NCBI RefSeq assembly: GCF_001423485.1
Contig: NZ_LMOD01000002.1
Coordinates: 336,539-400,538, forward strand
Source of the DNA: Microbacterium sp. Leaf320
GTDB lineage: Bacteria > Actinomycetota > Actinomycetes > Actinomycetales > Microbacteriaceae
Length of the DNA stretch: 64,000 bases
Direction of reading: 5' to 3'
Positions 18,465 through 26,999 of this stretch are shown here, one piece after another. Every line of letters begins with the position of its first letter. Position 1 is the first letter of the stretch. A program made the position numbers and the translations under genes. The notes under the pieces are model-generated. The model did not search any database. It was not told where the DNA came from and was given only the letters and a program-made list of their open reading frames with translations.

Positions 18465-19175
18465 ATGACCGAAGCCAAACTCGACCTCATCGCGAAACTG
18501 CTCGCCAAAGCCGAGAGCACGACACCCGAAGAGGCCGAGGCTCTGACCGAGCACGCCGAACGACTCATCGTGAAGTACGGCATCGAACAGGCGCAGATCG
18601 ATGAACGACGAGGCCGACTGGGGCAGACTCGGGAGCAGATCGTCACCGAGCAGGTGCTGTTCCGCGGCGTCTATGCGAAGGATCTCCGCGAGATCGGCAT
18701 CGGCGTGGCCAGGGCTCTTGGCGTCGTGCGTCCGCTGCTCGCCGAGTATCCGCCGATCGCGGGCCTGCTCCTGGTCGGGCACGCATCCGACGTTACGCAG
18801 GTCCAGACGCTGACAGCCAGCCTGCAGGTGCAGGCGATGGTCGCGATGCGCAGCTGGTGGCTCGAGCATCGAGATCTGTACACCGGCCATCGCGACGGGG
18901 TGAAACGTCGAGCGCGCAGCGGCTTCATCCGGGGCTTCGCCGTCGGTGCCATGAACCGAATAGAACAGAGTCGCCGCGCCGCTGTCGAAGAGAGCGGCAC
19001 GGGGACCGAGCTCGTGCTCTCCTCTCGTCGCAGCCGAGTGGATGCCGCGGTCGACGAGATGGCGACGAAGCACTCGCGGCGGCGGCGCGGCGCGGATCCC
19101 GGCTCCTTCGCGCATGGTCACCGCTCGGGCCTGGAGGCGCAGACCGGTGGCGTCAGAGCGGTCTCGGCGCGATGA
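18465..19175 (+). CDS. DUF2786 domain protein
   Basis: A 236-residue protein. The N-terminal 40 residues (LIAKLLAKAESTTPEEAEAL followed by TEHAERLIVKYGIEQAQID) are the DUF2786 domain, found in phage-like and cytosolic proteins of unknown function. The middle part is helical with LVGHASDVTQVQTLTASLQ, and residues 130-180 are Arg-rich. The C-terminus (HSRRRRGADPGSFAHGHRSG) is basic. Start at ATG 18465 is set by AAGGGGG ten bases upstream. No known partner nearby. A nucleic-acid-related role is possible but unproven. Confidence 0.8.
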   Translation: MTEAKLDLIAKLLAKAESTTPEEAEALTEHAERLIVKYGIEQAQIDERRGRLGQTREQIVTEQVLFRGVYAKDLREIGIGVARALGVVRPLLAEYPPIAGLLLVGHASDVTQVQTLTASLQVQAMVAMRSWWLEHRDLYTGHRDGVKRRARSGFIRGFAVGAMNRIEQSRRAAVEESGTGTELVLSSRRSRVDAAVDEMATKHSRRRRGADPGSFAHGHRSGLEAQTGGVRAVSAR

Positions 19176-19205
19176 CCGCGCGGCCGCCGGCGACTGCGTC
19201 CGGGC

Positions 19206-19787
19206 CTACCGCTGCTGGCGCGAGAAGAAGAAGCGGGTCAGCTGCACGATCGACTCCGGGTCGTGGTGCTCGCGCCCCAGCGACTCGACGATGATCGCTC
19301 CGAGGATGGCGCGTCCGAGCTGCTCGACCGGGGCGTCATCGGCGAGCTGTCCGTCGCGGATGCCCCCGCGGATGCGCTCGGTGAGGTACTTCTCGACGCC
19401 GAGGCTGTCGCCGAGGTGAGCGCCGACCCCGGCATCCTCGGTGGCAGCGGCGACGAGCGATCGCAGCAGCGCTCCGCCCTCAGGAGCCTCGAGGATCGAA
19501 AGCACACTGCGCAGCCAGGTCTCGACGTCGGCGGCGAGGTCTCCGGTGTCGGGCACGACGAAGTCGACGGGAATGAGGCGCCCCTCGGCGAGGCACTCGC
19601 CGATCAACGCGCCCCGCGAGGGCCACCACCGATAGATGGTCTGTTTGCCGACGCCGGCCTCTTTCGCGATCCCCTCGATCGTGAGACGGTCGTAGCCCTG
19701 ATTGTGGAACAGGCGGGAGGTCGCGTCGAGGATCGCCTCCCGGGCAGCAGTGCTGCGCACAGGCCCGCTTCGATGCTCGTTCACCAC
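19206..19787 (-). CDS. TetR family regulator, divergent to the MMPL exporter
   Basis: A 193-residue TetR-type repressor. The N-terminal helix-turn-helix (residues 12-60) includes ILDATSRLFHNQGYDRLTIE and AGVGKQTIYRWW, the classic recognition helix. The C-terminal ligand-binding part belongs to the TetR_C_33-like group. GTG start at 19787, with a second GTG next to it; no ribosome site is apparent. Divergent from the exporter gene starting at 19857, with only 69 bases between them, so it very probably represses the exporter and itself through the palindrome at 19815-19828. Confidence 0.88.
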   Translation of the reverse strand: MVNEHRSGPVRSTAAREAILDATSRLFHNQGYDRLTIEGIAKEAGVGKQTIYRWWPSRGALIGECLAEGRLIPVDFVVPDTGDLAADVETWLRSVLSILEAPEGGALLRSLVAAATEDAGVGAHLGDSLGVEKYLTERIRGGIRDGQLADDAPVEQLGRAILGAIIVESLGREHHDPESIVQLTRFFFSRQQR

Positions 19788-19814
19788 TCGTTCAGGATAA
19801 CCACAGAACTCTAG

Positions 19815-19834
19815 ACGAGACGCCTCGTATGATC
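19815..19834. promoter_or_regulatory. Probable TetR operator and -10 box of the MMPL exporter gene
   Basis: ACGAG-ACGC-CTCGT (19815-19828) is a 5-bp inverted repeat directly before TATGAT (19829-19834), a near-consensus -10 box for the plus strand. A wider pair AGACGA/TCGTCT brackets it. An operator placed between -35 and -10 suits repression by the divergent TetR protein. Confidence 0.5.
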
Positions 19835-19856
19835 TATTCGTCTGAAGGAGATCGTT

Positions 19857-22400
19857 TTGGCCTCACTGCTCTACCGTCTGGGTTCTCTCGCTGCGCGCAA
19901 GGCGTGGACGGTGATCGTCTCGTGGATCGTGATCCTCGGCCTCGGCGTCGGCGCGTTCCTCACGCTCGGCGGCACGCTGAGCAACAGCTTCGACATCCCC
20001 GGCACCGCCTCGGGCGCCGTGACAGACCAGCTCGCCGAGAAGCTGCCGGACACCGCAGGCGGCACGGGCACCGTGGTCTATCAGACGACCGACGGCTCGG
20101 CCTTCACCGAGCAGCAGAAGCAGGACATCTCCGCGCTCGCCAAGAGCGCCGAGGACCTCGACGGCGTCGCCTCGGTCGTCGACCCGTTCGACGCACAGCA
20201 GCAGCAGGCCGTGCAGGCGCAGGACCTCGCCGACGGCAAGGACCAGATCGAAGGCGGCCGCGCCCAGCTGGATGCCGGTCAGACGCAGCTCGATGACGGG
20301 CGCACCCAGCTCGATGCGGGTCTCGAACAGCTCACCACCGCTCGGTCGCAGGCCGAGGCGGGCGGTGCTCCCGCAGCCCAGCTCGCCGAACTCGACGCGC
20401 AGATCGCCGCACTCAACGCCCAGCTCGCCGAACTCGACGCCCAGCAGAAGACGATCGACGAGTCGCGGGCCGAGCTCGACGCCAATGCCGAGAAGGTCGA
20501 CCTCGGCTCCACGCTCCTCGATCTGACGAACGGAATCGGCGTCGTGTCCGACGACGGCTCGACCGCGATCGTCAACGTCTCGTTCGAAGACCCTCGCCTC
20601 GAGCTCTCCGAAGAGGTCAAGGAAGGCACGATCGAGCACTTCGACTCCTCGCCGATCGACGGCGTCGAGGTCGATTTCGGCACAGACATCGCGCAGGGCG
20701 TGCCCGAGATCTTCGGCGTCGGTGAGGCCATCGGTCTCGCGTTCGCCGCGATCGTGCTGATCGTGATGCTCGGGTCGCTCATCGGCGCCGCGCTGCCGAT
20801 CGTGACCGCCGTCGTCGGCGTGGGTGTCGGCGTGACCGCATCCCTCGCCTTCTCGGGTGTCGTCGACATGGCATCCGTCACCCCGGTGCTCGGTGTCATG
20901 CTCGGCCTCGCCGTCGGCATCGACTACTCGCTCTTCATCGTCAACCGACACCGCAAACAACTGCTCAACGGTGTTCCGGTTCGCGAATCCATCGGGCTCG
21001 CGACCGGCACCTCGGGCACGGCGGTCGTGTTCGCGGGCACCACGGTCATCGTCGCGCTGCTCGCCCTCAACGTGACGGGCGTGCCGTTCCTCGGACTCAT
21101 GGGCACCGTCGGTGCGGTCTGTGTCGCCGTCGCCGTGCTCGTCGCGATCACCCTCGCCCCCGCCATTCTCGGACTCGTCGGCACCCGCCTGCTCAGCGGC
21201 AAGGCCCGCGCCACGATCGGTCAGCCGCACGCCGCGGGCAAGCCGGTCACACGCATGTCGACGCTGCGCGCGATCGTCACCGTGCTCGTCAGCGTCATCG
21301 CCCTGCTGATCGTCGCGATCCCCTCGATGTCGATGCGCCTCGGCCTGCCCGACGGCGCGAGCGAGCCCTCGGACTCGACCAGCTACCGCGCGTTCCACAT
21401 CGTCGACGAGCAGTTCGGCGAAGGCGCGAACGGGCCGCTGCTCGTCACGGCCACCCTCGACGACGCCGTGAGCGACGACGACCTTCTCGCCACCCAGGTC
21501 GAGGTCGCCCAGAAGATCGCCGATCAGGATGACGTCGTCGCCGTCGCCCCGATCGCGACCTCCGACGACAACACCCTGCTCGCGTTCCAGGTACTGCCGG
21601 CCGAAGGCCCAAACAGCGCGTCGACCGAGAAGCTCGTGCAGGACATCCGCGCCCTCCCCCAGCTCGACGGGGGCATCACGCTCGGCGTCGCCGGGCAGGC
21701 TGCGACCAACATCGACATCTCCGAGGCACTAGCCGGCGTCCTGCCCCTCTACCTCGTCGTCGTGGTCGGGCTCTCGCTGCTCATCATGATCGTCGTGTTC
21801 CGCTCTCTGCTCGTGCCGATCATCGCCACCGGCGGGTTCGTTCTCTCGCTGTTCGCGACCTACGGCCTGATCGTCGCCGTGTTCCAGTGGGGCTGGGGTG
21901 CCGACCTCATCGGGTTGGACAGCCCGGGACCGATCCTGAGCTTCCTGCCCGTCATCCTCGTCGGAATCCTGTTCGGGCTCGCGATGGACTATCAGCTCTT
22001 CCTCGCCTCGGGCATGCGCGAAGCGTACGTGCACGGAGCTTCGGCGAGGGATGCCGTCGGGCAGGGCTTCCGCGCAGGCCGCTCGGTCGTCATCGCCGCA
22101 GCCCTCATCATGGTGTCGGTGTTCGGCGGGTTCATCTTCTCTGAGTCGACCATCATCCGCTCGATCGGCTTCGGCCTCGCCTTCGGCGTGCTGCTCGACG
22201 CCTTCGTCGTGCGGATGCTGCTGATGCCGGCGCTCATGCACCTGCTCGGCCGGTCGGCCTGGTGGCTGCCGCGGTGGCTCGACCGCATCCTCCCGAACGT
22301 CGACATGGAAGGTGCAGCGCTCGAGCGCGACCACCCCGGCGTGCGGACGGATACGGTTCAGGTCGTGCCGAGCACGGAGCCCGCACCCGAGCGCCGCTGA
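19857..22400 (+). CDS. MMPL/RND-type membrane transporter
   Basis: An 847-residue protein of the MMPL family. A first membrane helix (residues 15-35) is followed by a large outer domain that includes a long Gln/Asp/Leu-rich coiled-coil (about residues 125-215, repeats such as LDAGQTQLDDGRTQLDAG). Five helices then contain the GID-Y motif GLAVGIDYSLFIVNRHR. The second half repeats the plan, with GLAMDYQLFLASGMRE. Such pumps export lipids or drugs with proton motive force. TTG start at 19857 has GAAGGAG seven bases upstream. Regulated probably by the divergent TetR. Confidence 0.92.
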   Translation: MASLLYRLGSLAARKAWTVIVSWIVILGLGVGAFLTLGGTLSNSFDIPGTASGAVTDQLAEKLPDTAGGTGTVVYQTTDGSAFTEQQKQDISALAKSAEDLDGVASVVDPFDAQQQQAVQAQDLADGKDQIEGGRAQLDAGQTQLDDGRTQLDAGLEQLTTARSQAEAGGAPAAQLAELDAQIAALNAQLAELDAQQKTIDESRAELDANAEKVDLGSTLLDLTNGIGVVSDDGSTAIVNVSFEDPRLELSEEVKEGTIEHFDSSPIDGVEVDFGTDIAQGVPEIFGVGEAIGLAFAAIVLIVMLGSLIGAALPIVTAVVGVGVGVTASLAFSGVVDMASVTPVLGVMLGLAVGIDYSLFIVNRHRKQLLNGVPVRESIGLATGTSGTAVVFAGTTVIVALLALNVTGVPFLGLMGTVGAVCVAVAVLVAITLAPAILGLVGTRLLSGKARATIGQPHAAGKPVTRMSTLRAIVTVLVSVIALLIVAIPSMSMRLGLPDGASEPSDSTSYRAFHIVDEQFGEGANGPLLVTATLDDAVSDDDLLATQVEVAQKIADQDDVVAVAPIATSDDNTLLAFQVLPAEGPNSASTEKLVQDIRALPQLDGGITLGVAGQAATNIDISEALAGVLPLYLVVVVGLSLLIMIVVFRSLLVPIIATGGFVLSLFATYGLIVAVFQWGWGADLIGLDSPGPILSFLPVILVGILFGLAMDYQLFLASGMREAYVHGASARDAVGQGFRAGRSVVIAAALIMVSVFGGFIFSESTIIRSIGFGLAFGVLLDAFVVRMLLMPALMHLLGRSAWWLPRWLDRILPNVDMEGAALERDHPGVRTDTVQVVPSTEPAPERR

Positions 22401-22442
22401 CGGCCCGGGTCGGCGCGCGCTGCCGGTCAGGTCGCGCTCTCT

Positions 22443-22509
22443 GAAGGAGATCTCGCGCACCGAAGGAGTCCATCCGAGGATTGCTCCTTCGGTGCGCGAG
22501 ATCTCCTTC
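22443..22509. repeat. 26-bp perfect inverted repeat
   Basis: Arms at 22443-22468 and 22484-22509 are exact complements over 26 bases, with a 15-base loop. The left arm begins GAAGGAGATCTCGCGCACCG. It lies 42 bases after the exporter stop and between convergent genes, so it may end transcription from both sides. The GGAGATC core is shared with the inverted repeats near 38.7, 40.4 and 43.0 kb. Confidence 0.75.
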
Positions 22510-22571
22510 GCAGCGCGCGGTGCCGCACGACGGCGCACTCGAGGAGCTCGCCCACGCAGATGCGGGCCCAA

Positions 22572-22618
22572 ATCACGGATGCAGGCCGGATCCGTGGATA
22601 TCGGCCTGCATCAGTGAT
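22572..22618. repeat. 16-bp inverted repeat with one mismatch
   Basis: ATCACGGATGCAGGCC (22572-22587) pairs with GGCCTGCATCAGTGAT (22603-22618) except at one position, with a 15-base loop. It is the second long hairpin in the 269-base gap between the exporter gene and the convergent TetR gene. It has the same loop length as the first. No protein-coding signal was seen in the gap. Confidence 0.65.
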
Positions 22619-22669
22619 CTGAGCATGGAGATGTGCGCCGAATGCGGATCGGATCAGCGGGATGGGGGC

Positions 22670-23458
22670 TCAGGCCGCCATCCCGCGCCAGATCACGTCG
22701 ACCGCGGCACGCAGCCGTGCGGCGACCGCGGGGTCGTCCATCCGGTCGCCGCGCACGACGATCTGGTAGTACGCGGTGCCGGCGATCGCATCGAAACACG
22801 CCTCGACGTCGAGGTCGGCCCTCAGTTCACCGCGCGCGATGCCCGAGCGCAGCGCGTTCAGCAACGGAACCCGTCGCCGCGACACATGCGATTGCCAGTA
22901 CGCCTTCTGCAGGGCGCGATCCGACATGACGAGACGGATGCGCTGCCGGAAACGCTCCTCCGAATAGCCGGACACCGCCAGCGCGACGCTGCTGCCGCCG
23001 AGACCGAACCCGTCGACCAGCGCCTCTCGTAGATCGGCGCCGTCGGGGTACTCGGGCGGAATCGTGCGCCCGACGTCGAGCGCCGCCGCGATCAGCGTCG
23101 TGAGCGAAGGCCACCGCCGATACAGCGCGGCGCGGCTCACTCCGCTGTGCGCGACGACGCGGCTCACGGTCACCTCCTCGCCGGCATCGATGATCTCGAG
23201 CGTCGCGGCGACGATCTGACCGTCCATGTCCTCATCACGCGGGCGACCGGGGCGGCGGCGAACCGCAGCCCCGGCATCCATCGCGCCCGCAGTTCCGGTC
23301 GCACTTTGTGCCGTGTTCATGGGGTGCGACGCGGCACCAACTGCAACCGGAACACCGACACCGGGGTCCGACGCGGCACCGACTGCAACCGGAACACCGT
23401 CGGCAGCGCCAGCACCAGCACCAGCACCAGCCCCGGCATCCGCCTCCACGATCGTCAC
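22670..23458 (-). CDS. TetR family regulator with low-complexity N-terminus, last gene of the phn operon
   Basis: About 262 residues from a GTG at 23458 that overlaps the phosphatase stop as GTGA. The first 60 residues are Ala/Gly/Val-rich and contain GVPVAVGAAS twice. The TetR helix-turn-helix then spans roughly residues 75-125 with VVAHSGVSRAALYRRWPS. The C-terminal domain is TetR_C-like. A shorter form from ATG 23320 is possible, but it has no ribosome site. It is the last gene of a five-gene overlapping operon and may control that operon, sensing the imported compound. Confidence 0.8.
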   Translation of the reverse strand: MTIVEADAGAGAGAGAGAADGVPVAVGAASDPGVGVPVAVGAASHPMNTAQSATGTAGAMDAGAAVRRRPGRPRDEDMDGQIVAATLEIIDAGEEVTVSRVVAHSGVSRAALYRRWPSLTTLIAAALDVGRTIPPEYPDGADLREALVDGFGLGGSSVALAVSGYSEERFRQRIRLVMSDRALQKAYWQSHVSRRRVPLLNALRSGIARGELRADLDVEACFDAIAGTAYYQIVVRGDRMDDPAVAARLRAAVDVIWRGMAA

Positions 23459-24222
23459 GCCCCGAGCGCCCGCTCGCGCAGCCGGGCGACCGTCGCATCC
23501 GACAGCCCCGCAGCGCGAAGCGGTGCGAGCGCATCACCGTGCTGCTCGCGGAGGGTGTCGAGCAGCACGCGCATCGACACCTCCATCGACCCCTCGAGCA
23601 GGGATGACGTGGAGGCGACGGCATCCGCATCGAATCCGAGGGCCTTCCACATCGCCCCCATCACGGGAGCGGTGCGCTGCATGATCGCGACCATGTTGCT
23701 GCCGGTGAGGGCGTAGTCGGCGACGATGTCGTCATCCGCCGCACCGAGCGCGAGCAGCAGCATCGCTGCCACGACACCTGTGCGATCGCGCCCGGCGGCG
23801 CAGTGGAAGGCCGCGGTCCCCGGAGCGTATGCGATGACGTTCAGCGCGGTGACGAGCTGGGGAGCCGCGACCTCGACCATGCGCAGGTACATCTGGCCCA
23901 TTGCATCGTGGCTGAGCTCGGTGGCCCCTTCGCCCATCGAGCGCCCGACATCCGCGATCAGCGGCAGGTGGTGGTACGCCACGGGGTAGTCGGCGAGCGG
24001 GCCACGGCCGGTCACCGACACCTCCAGCGGCGAGCGCAGATCGATGATCGCGGTGAGCCCTGCCGCCACGAGCTGCGAAGCGATCTCGGTCGTGACGTAC
24101 GCGAGATCGTCGGTACGGATCGCGAGTCCTTCGCGCAGCACTCCCCCGTCGATCGGGATTCCGCCGAGGTCGCGCAGGTTGACGGGGGCGCTGAGCACGA
24201 GGTCGATGTCGGCGATGGTCAT
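23455..24222 (-). CDS. Tyrosine phosphatase-like protein (Y_phosphatase3, PtpB-like)
   Basis: A 255-residue cytosolic phosphatase. N-terminal NLRDLGGI, IDLRSPLEV and the active-site loop HCAAGRDRTGVVAAML (Cys and Arg of the HCxxGxxRT signature) identify the PF13350-type family that includes mycobacterial PtpB and Listeria LipA. Those enzymes remove phosphate from phosphotyrosine, phosphoserine or phosphoinositides. The ATG at 24222 overlaps the phnE stop as ATGA, with AAGGAG eight bases upstream. Its place in a phosphonate-type transport operon suggests it works on an imported phospho-compound; this is inference. Confidence 0.88.
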   Translation of the reverse strand: MTIADIDLVLSAPVNLRDLGGIPIDGGVLREGLAIRTDDLAYVTTEIASQLVAAGLTAIIDLRSPLEVSVTGRGPLADYPVAYHHLPLIADVGRSMGEGATELSHDAMGQMYLRMVEVAAPQLVTALNVIAYAPGTAAFHCAAGRDRTGVVAAMLLLALGAADDDIVADYALTGSNMVAIMQRTAPVMGAMWKALGFDADAVASTSSLLEGSMEVSMRVLLDTLREQHGDALAPLRAAGLSDATVARLRERALGA

Positions 24223-25112
24223 GTGATTCTCCTTCGGATGAGGGCGCTGCCCTGGTCGATCGCCGTGACGAGCACGATGATGCAGATGATGATGGCGCTG
24301 AGGTGGCCGTAGTCGTACATGCGCATGGCGGTCGTCAGCTCGAGGCCGATGCCGCCGGCGCCGACCAGGCCGAGGATGGTCGCGCCGCGCACGTTGCCCT
24401 CGAACAGCAGCAGTGTGTACGAGGTCAGCAGGGGCGCCGACTGCGGCAGGATGCCGTATTGGATGACCTGCCTCTTCGAGGCGCCGACGGCCTCCATCGC
24501 GACGACGGGTCCGCGGTCGACCTGCTCCATGGCTTCGGCGAAGATCTTGCCGATCGACCCGATGGATCCGAGGGTCATGGCCAGGATGCCGGCGAACGGG
24601 CCGAGCCCGACAGCCGAGACGAACATGAGCGCGAAGACGAGATCGGGCACCGAGCGGATGATGTTCATCACCCACCGCGTCGGGTAGTAGACCCACTTGG
24701 GTGCGATGTTCGACGACGCCCCGAACGCGGCGAGCAGCGACAGCACGGCACCGAGCACCGTGCCGACGACGGCCATCTGGAACGTCTCGAGCAGCAACGC
24801 GAGGATGGTGCCGATCTTCGAGAAGTCCGGAGGGAACAGGCGAGACAGGAACTCGCCCATGTTGACCGCACCGTCGCCCAGCTTGATGAAGTTGAACTCG
24901 GCGCCGTTGAACGACCAGATCAGCAGCAGTGCTGCGATCGGCAGTCCGATCAGGAAACGTGCCCGCGGGATGCGGAAGGCGCGCTCCAGGCGTGATCGCT
25001 CGGCAGCATCGAGGGTCGGGCGGGTGGTCGAGCGGTCGGTCTTGCCGCCGGTCGCGCGCGCCTTGCCGCCCGTCGGGCCGCCTGCCGAACGCGGGTCAGT
25101 GGTGAGCGTCAT
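24219..25112 (-). CDS. phnE: Phosphonate/phosphate-ester ABC transporter permease (PhnE-like)
   Basis: About 297 residues. A 55-residue hydrophilic N-terminus is followed by about six membrane helices. The EAA-type loop appears as EAVGASKRQVIQYGILPQSA, and GLVGAGGIGLEL is the end motif of PhnE-type permeases. It forms the membrane channel with the PhnC ATPase and PhnD binding protein. ATG at 25112 was chosen: the gene overlaps the end of phnC by 17 bases and its own stop overlaps the phosphatase start. There is only one permease gene, so a homodimer is expected. Confidence 0.9.
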   Translation of the reverse strand: MTLTTDPRSAGGPTGGKARATGGKTDRSTTRPTLDAAERSRLERAFRIPRARFLIGLPIAALLLIWSFNGAEFNFIKLGDGAVNMGEFLSRLFPPDFSKIGTILALLLETFQMAVVGTVLGAVLSLLAAFGASSNIAPKWVYYPTRWVMNIIRSVPDLVFALMFVSAVGLGPFAGILAMTLGSIGSIGKIFAEAMEQVDRGPVVAMEAVGASKRQVIQYGILPQSAPLLTSYTLLLFEGNVRGATILGLVGAGGIGLELTTAMRMYDYGHLSAIIICIIVLVTAIDQGSALIRRRIT

Positions 25113-26100
25113 CGTCGTGCTCCTCGTCGTCGTAGAGCGGCGACAGCGCCGCGGCATCCAGCTGTGATGTGGCGCCGGCGATCAGCTTCCGTCCGTGCCG
25201 CAGGCCGATGATGCGGTCGCTGTGCGCGAGTGCGAGCGGCAGCACATGCAGGCTGACCAGCACCGGAATGCCGTCTTCGGTGGCGATCTCACGCAGCAGC
25301 TCGAGCACCGAGTCGGCGAGCTTGGGGTCGAGCGAGGCGACCGGCTCGTCGGCCAAGATCACCTTGGGCTGCTGCATGAGTGCCCTGGCGATCGCGACGC
25401 GCTGCTGCTGTCCGCCCGAGAGCGAGCGCGCGGGGGCGTTGGCCTTGTGCGCGATGCCGACCCGGTCGAGCAGTTCGAGTGCGCGGCGGCGATGTGCGCT
25501 CGAGAACCCGCCGACCAGATTGATCGCGCCCGCCCCGTGCAGGCCACCGGCGAGCACGTTCGTCATGACGCTGAGCCGTGGGATGAGGTTGAACTGCTGG
25601 AACACCTGGCCGACATCAGACCGCAGGGTGCGCAGCTCGCCCCGGGCGAGGTTGGTGACATCGTGCCCCGCGACCCGCACGGAGCCCGCCGAGATCGGCG
25701 CGAACCCGGTGAGGCTGCGCATCAGAGTCGACTTGCCCGACCCAGAGGCGCCGAGCAGGGCGACCATCTCACCAGGGAACAGGTCGAGATCCACACCGTC
25801 GAGCACCGTGGTCGCGTCGTACGCGACGCTGAGGTCGCGCACCGTCACGAGCGGCAGGGCCTGGCGCAGTTCGGCGGTGGAGGTGCGGGCGGGGGCCGCG
25901 GCATCCGCTCCCTCGCCCGCCCCTGTGTTCGTCGGAAAACCCAGACCAGCGGATGCCGGCTCGGCGCGTCGAGACGCGGCACGCCGTGCGGCGGCCGCAC
26001 CGTCTGCGTTTTCCGACGCAAAGAGGGTTGAGGCCGGGAGGGCGGAGGCCGGGAGGGCGGAGGCCGCGGCATCCGCCCCCGTGAGTGCTGGACTCGTCAC
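25096..26100 (-). CDS. phnC: Phosphonate-type ABC transporter ATP-binding protein (PhnC-like) with long N-terminal extension
   Basis: About 334 residues. The ATPase core starts near residue 84 (LVTVRDLSVAY) with Walker A GASGSGKST, signature LSGGQQQRVAIARAL, Walker B VILADEP and the H-loop in SLHVLPLA. The first 80 residues are Ala-rich and unlike normal PhnC, which starts at the core. They are encoded over an inverted repeat (25931-26017). The GTG at 26100 overlaps the phnD stop as GTGA. The C-terminus is Asp/His-rich (DDEEHDDDAHH). The extension may be an inserted repeat that stayed in frame; alternatively translation may start nearer the core. Confidence 0.88.
   Translation of the reverse strand: MTSPALTGADAAASALPASALPASTLFASENADGAAAARRAASRRAEPASAGLGFPTNTGAGEGADAAAPARTSTAELRQALPLVTVRDLSVAYDATTVLDGVDLDLFPGEMVALLGASGSGKSTLMRSLTGFAPISAGSVRVAGHDVTNLARGELRTLRSDVGQVFQQFNLIPRLSVMTNVLAGGLHGAGAINLVGGFSSAHRRRALELLDRVGIAHKANAPARSLSGGQQQRVAIARALMQQPKVILADEPVASLDPKLADSVLELLREIATEDGIPVLVSLHVLPLALAHSDRIIGLRHGRKLIAGATSQLDAAALSPLYDDEEHDDDAHH
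25931..26017. repeat. Inverted repeat inside the 5' part of phnC
   Basis: GTCGGAAAACCCAGAC (25931-25946) and GTCTGCGTTTTCCGAC (26002-26017) pair at 15 of 16 positions with a 55-base loop. The loop holds a smaller hairpin GCGTC-GA-GACGC. The structure lies in the part of phnC that encodes an Ala-rich extension absent from normal PhnC proteins, so it looks like a palindromic element captured in frame. Confidence 0.6.
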
Positions 26101-26999
26101 TTGAGGTCCTCGAGCTCGACGCCGGCGACCGCGGCGATCTCGGCGAAGGAGGAGAACGACGAGCCGTCGGGGTCGACGGTCTGCTCGGCGGCGGCGAAGG
26201 CGCCGTAGGCCCCGAGAGCCTCCGCATTCTCGGGGGAGAACACCTCGGCGATGCCTTCCTGGATGAGCTTGCGGGTCTCGGCGTCGAGCGACTGGCGGCC
26301 GAGCACTGCACCCTGGATGTCCATCGCAGGGCTCTCGCCCACCGCGCGCCACTCGCCGTCGGCGAACGGGAACATCGGGGCGCCGAGCTCGGTGAGCATG
26401 ACGGCGGTGCAGGCGGCATCCACCTGTCCCTGCTGCAGCGCGGCGAAGCTGCCCTCGTGACCGCCCGCGAAGATCGCCTCGTAGTCGGTGCCCTGCTCGA
26501 GGCCGGCCTCGTGCAGCATGTACACCGGCATGAAGTAGCCCGAGCTCGATGCCTGGTCGGCGAAGGCGACGGTCTTGCCCTCGAGGTCCTCGACGGTCTC
26601 GATGGGCGAGTCGTTCAGCACGACGCAGGTCGAGACGGGCTTGTCATCACCCTGGAACGCGACGAGCGCGTCGACTTCGCCGGTGTTCACGGCGAGCGCC
26701 GAGGGGAAGCCGCTCATGATGCCGATGTCGACATGGTCGGCGCGGATCGCCTCGACGACGCTGAGGTAGTCGGGCACATCCGTGATCTCGACATCGCGGC
26801 CTGTGGACTCTTCGAGGAGTTCGGCGAAGACCTCGATCGGGTTCTCGGCGGTGGGGTCATCGCCGACGGGGAGCGTCGCGATCGTGATCGGAGCATTCGG
26901 GTCGGCGGGAACCGCTTCGGCGGACGGGCTCTGGCAGCCGGTCAGGGCGAGGGCGGCGACGCCGAGGAGGCCGACGGCGGGCAGGGTGAGGCGGCGCAT
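26097..26999 (-). CDS. phnD: Phosphonate-type ABC transporter substrate-binding lipoprotein (PhnD-like)
   Basis: A 300-residue binding protein. The signal peptide MRRLTLPAVGLLGVAALALT ends at a lipobox TGC (Cys near residue 22). PhnD-family marks are ATLPVGDDPTAENPIEVFAELLEE split around residues 45-65, VDIGIMSGFPSAL, DQASSSGYFMP and FAGGHEGSFAALQQGQVDAA. It captures phosphonate, phosphite or a phosphate ester outside the membrane. First gene of the overlapping operon phnD-phnC-phnE-phosphatase-TetR. No C-P lyase or phosphonatase gene is visible nearby. Confidence 0.92.
   Translation of the reverse strand: MRRLTLPAVGLLGVAALALTGCQSPSAEAVPADPNAPITIATLPVGDDPTAENPIEVFAELLEESTGRDVEITDVPDYLSVVEAIRADHVDIGIMSGFPSALAVNTGEVDALVAFQGDDKPVSTCVVLNDSPIETVEDLEGKTVAFADQASSSGYFMPVYMLHEAGLEQGTDYEAIFAGGHEGSFAALQQGQVDAACTAVMLTELGAPMFPFADGEWRAVGESPAMDIQGAVLGRQSLDAETRKLIQEGIAEVFSPENAEALGAYGAFAAAEQTVDPDGSSFSSFAEIAAVAGVELEDLK

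Noticed and set aside
15648..19121. A very long open frame on the minus strand across purL
   Set aside because: It is the antisense shadow of purL, with Arg/His/Asp-rich composition typical of shadow frames in GC-rich DNA.
19863..21398. A 511-codon minus-strand frame under the MMPL gene
   Set aside because: Shadow frame; the Asp/Arg/His-rich sequence has no domain, and the plus-strand gene is clear.
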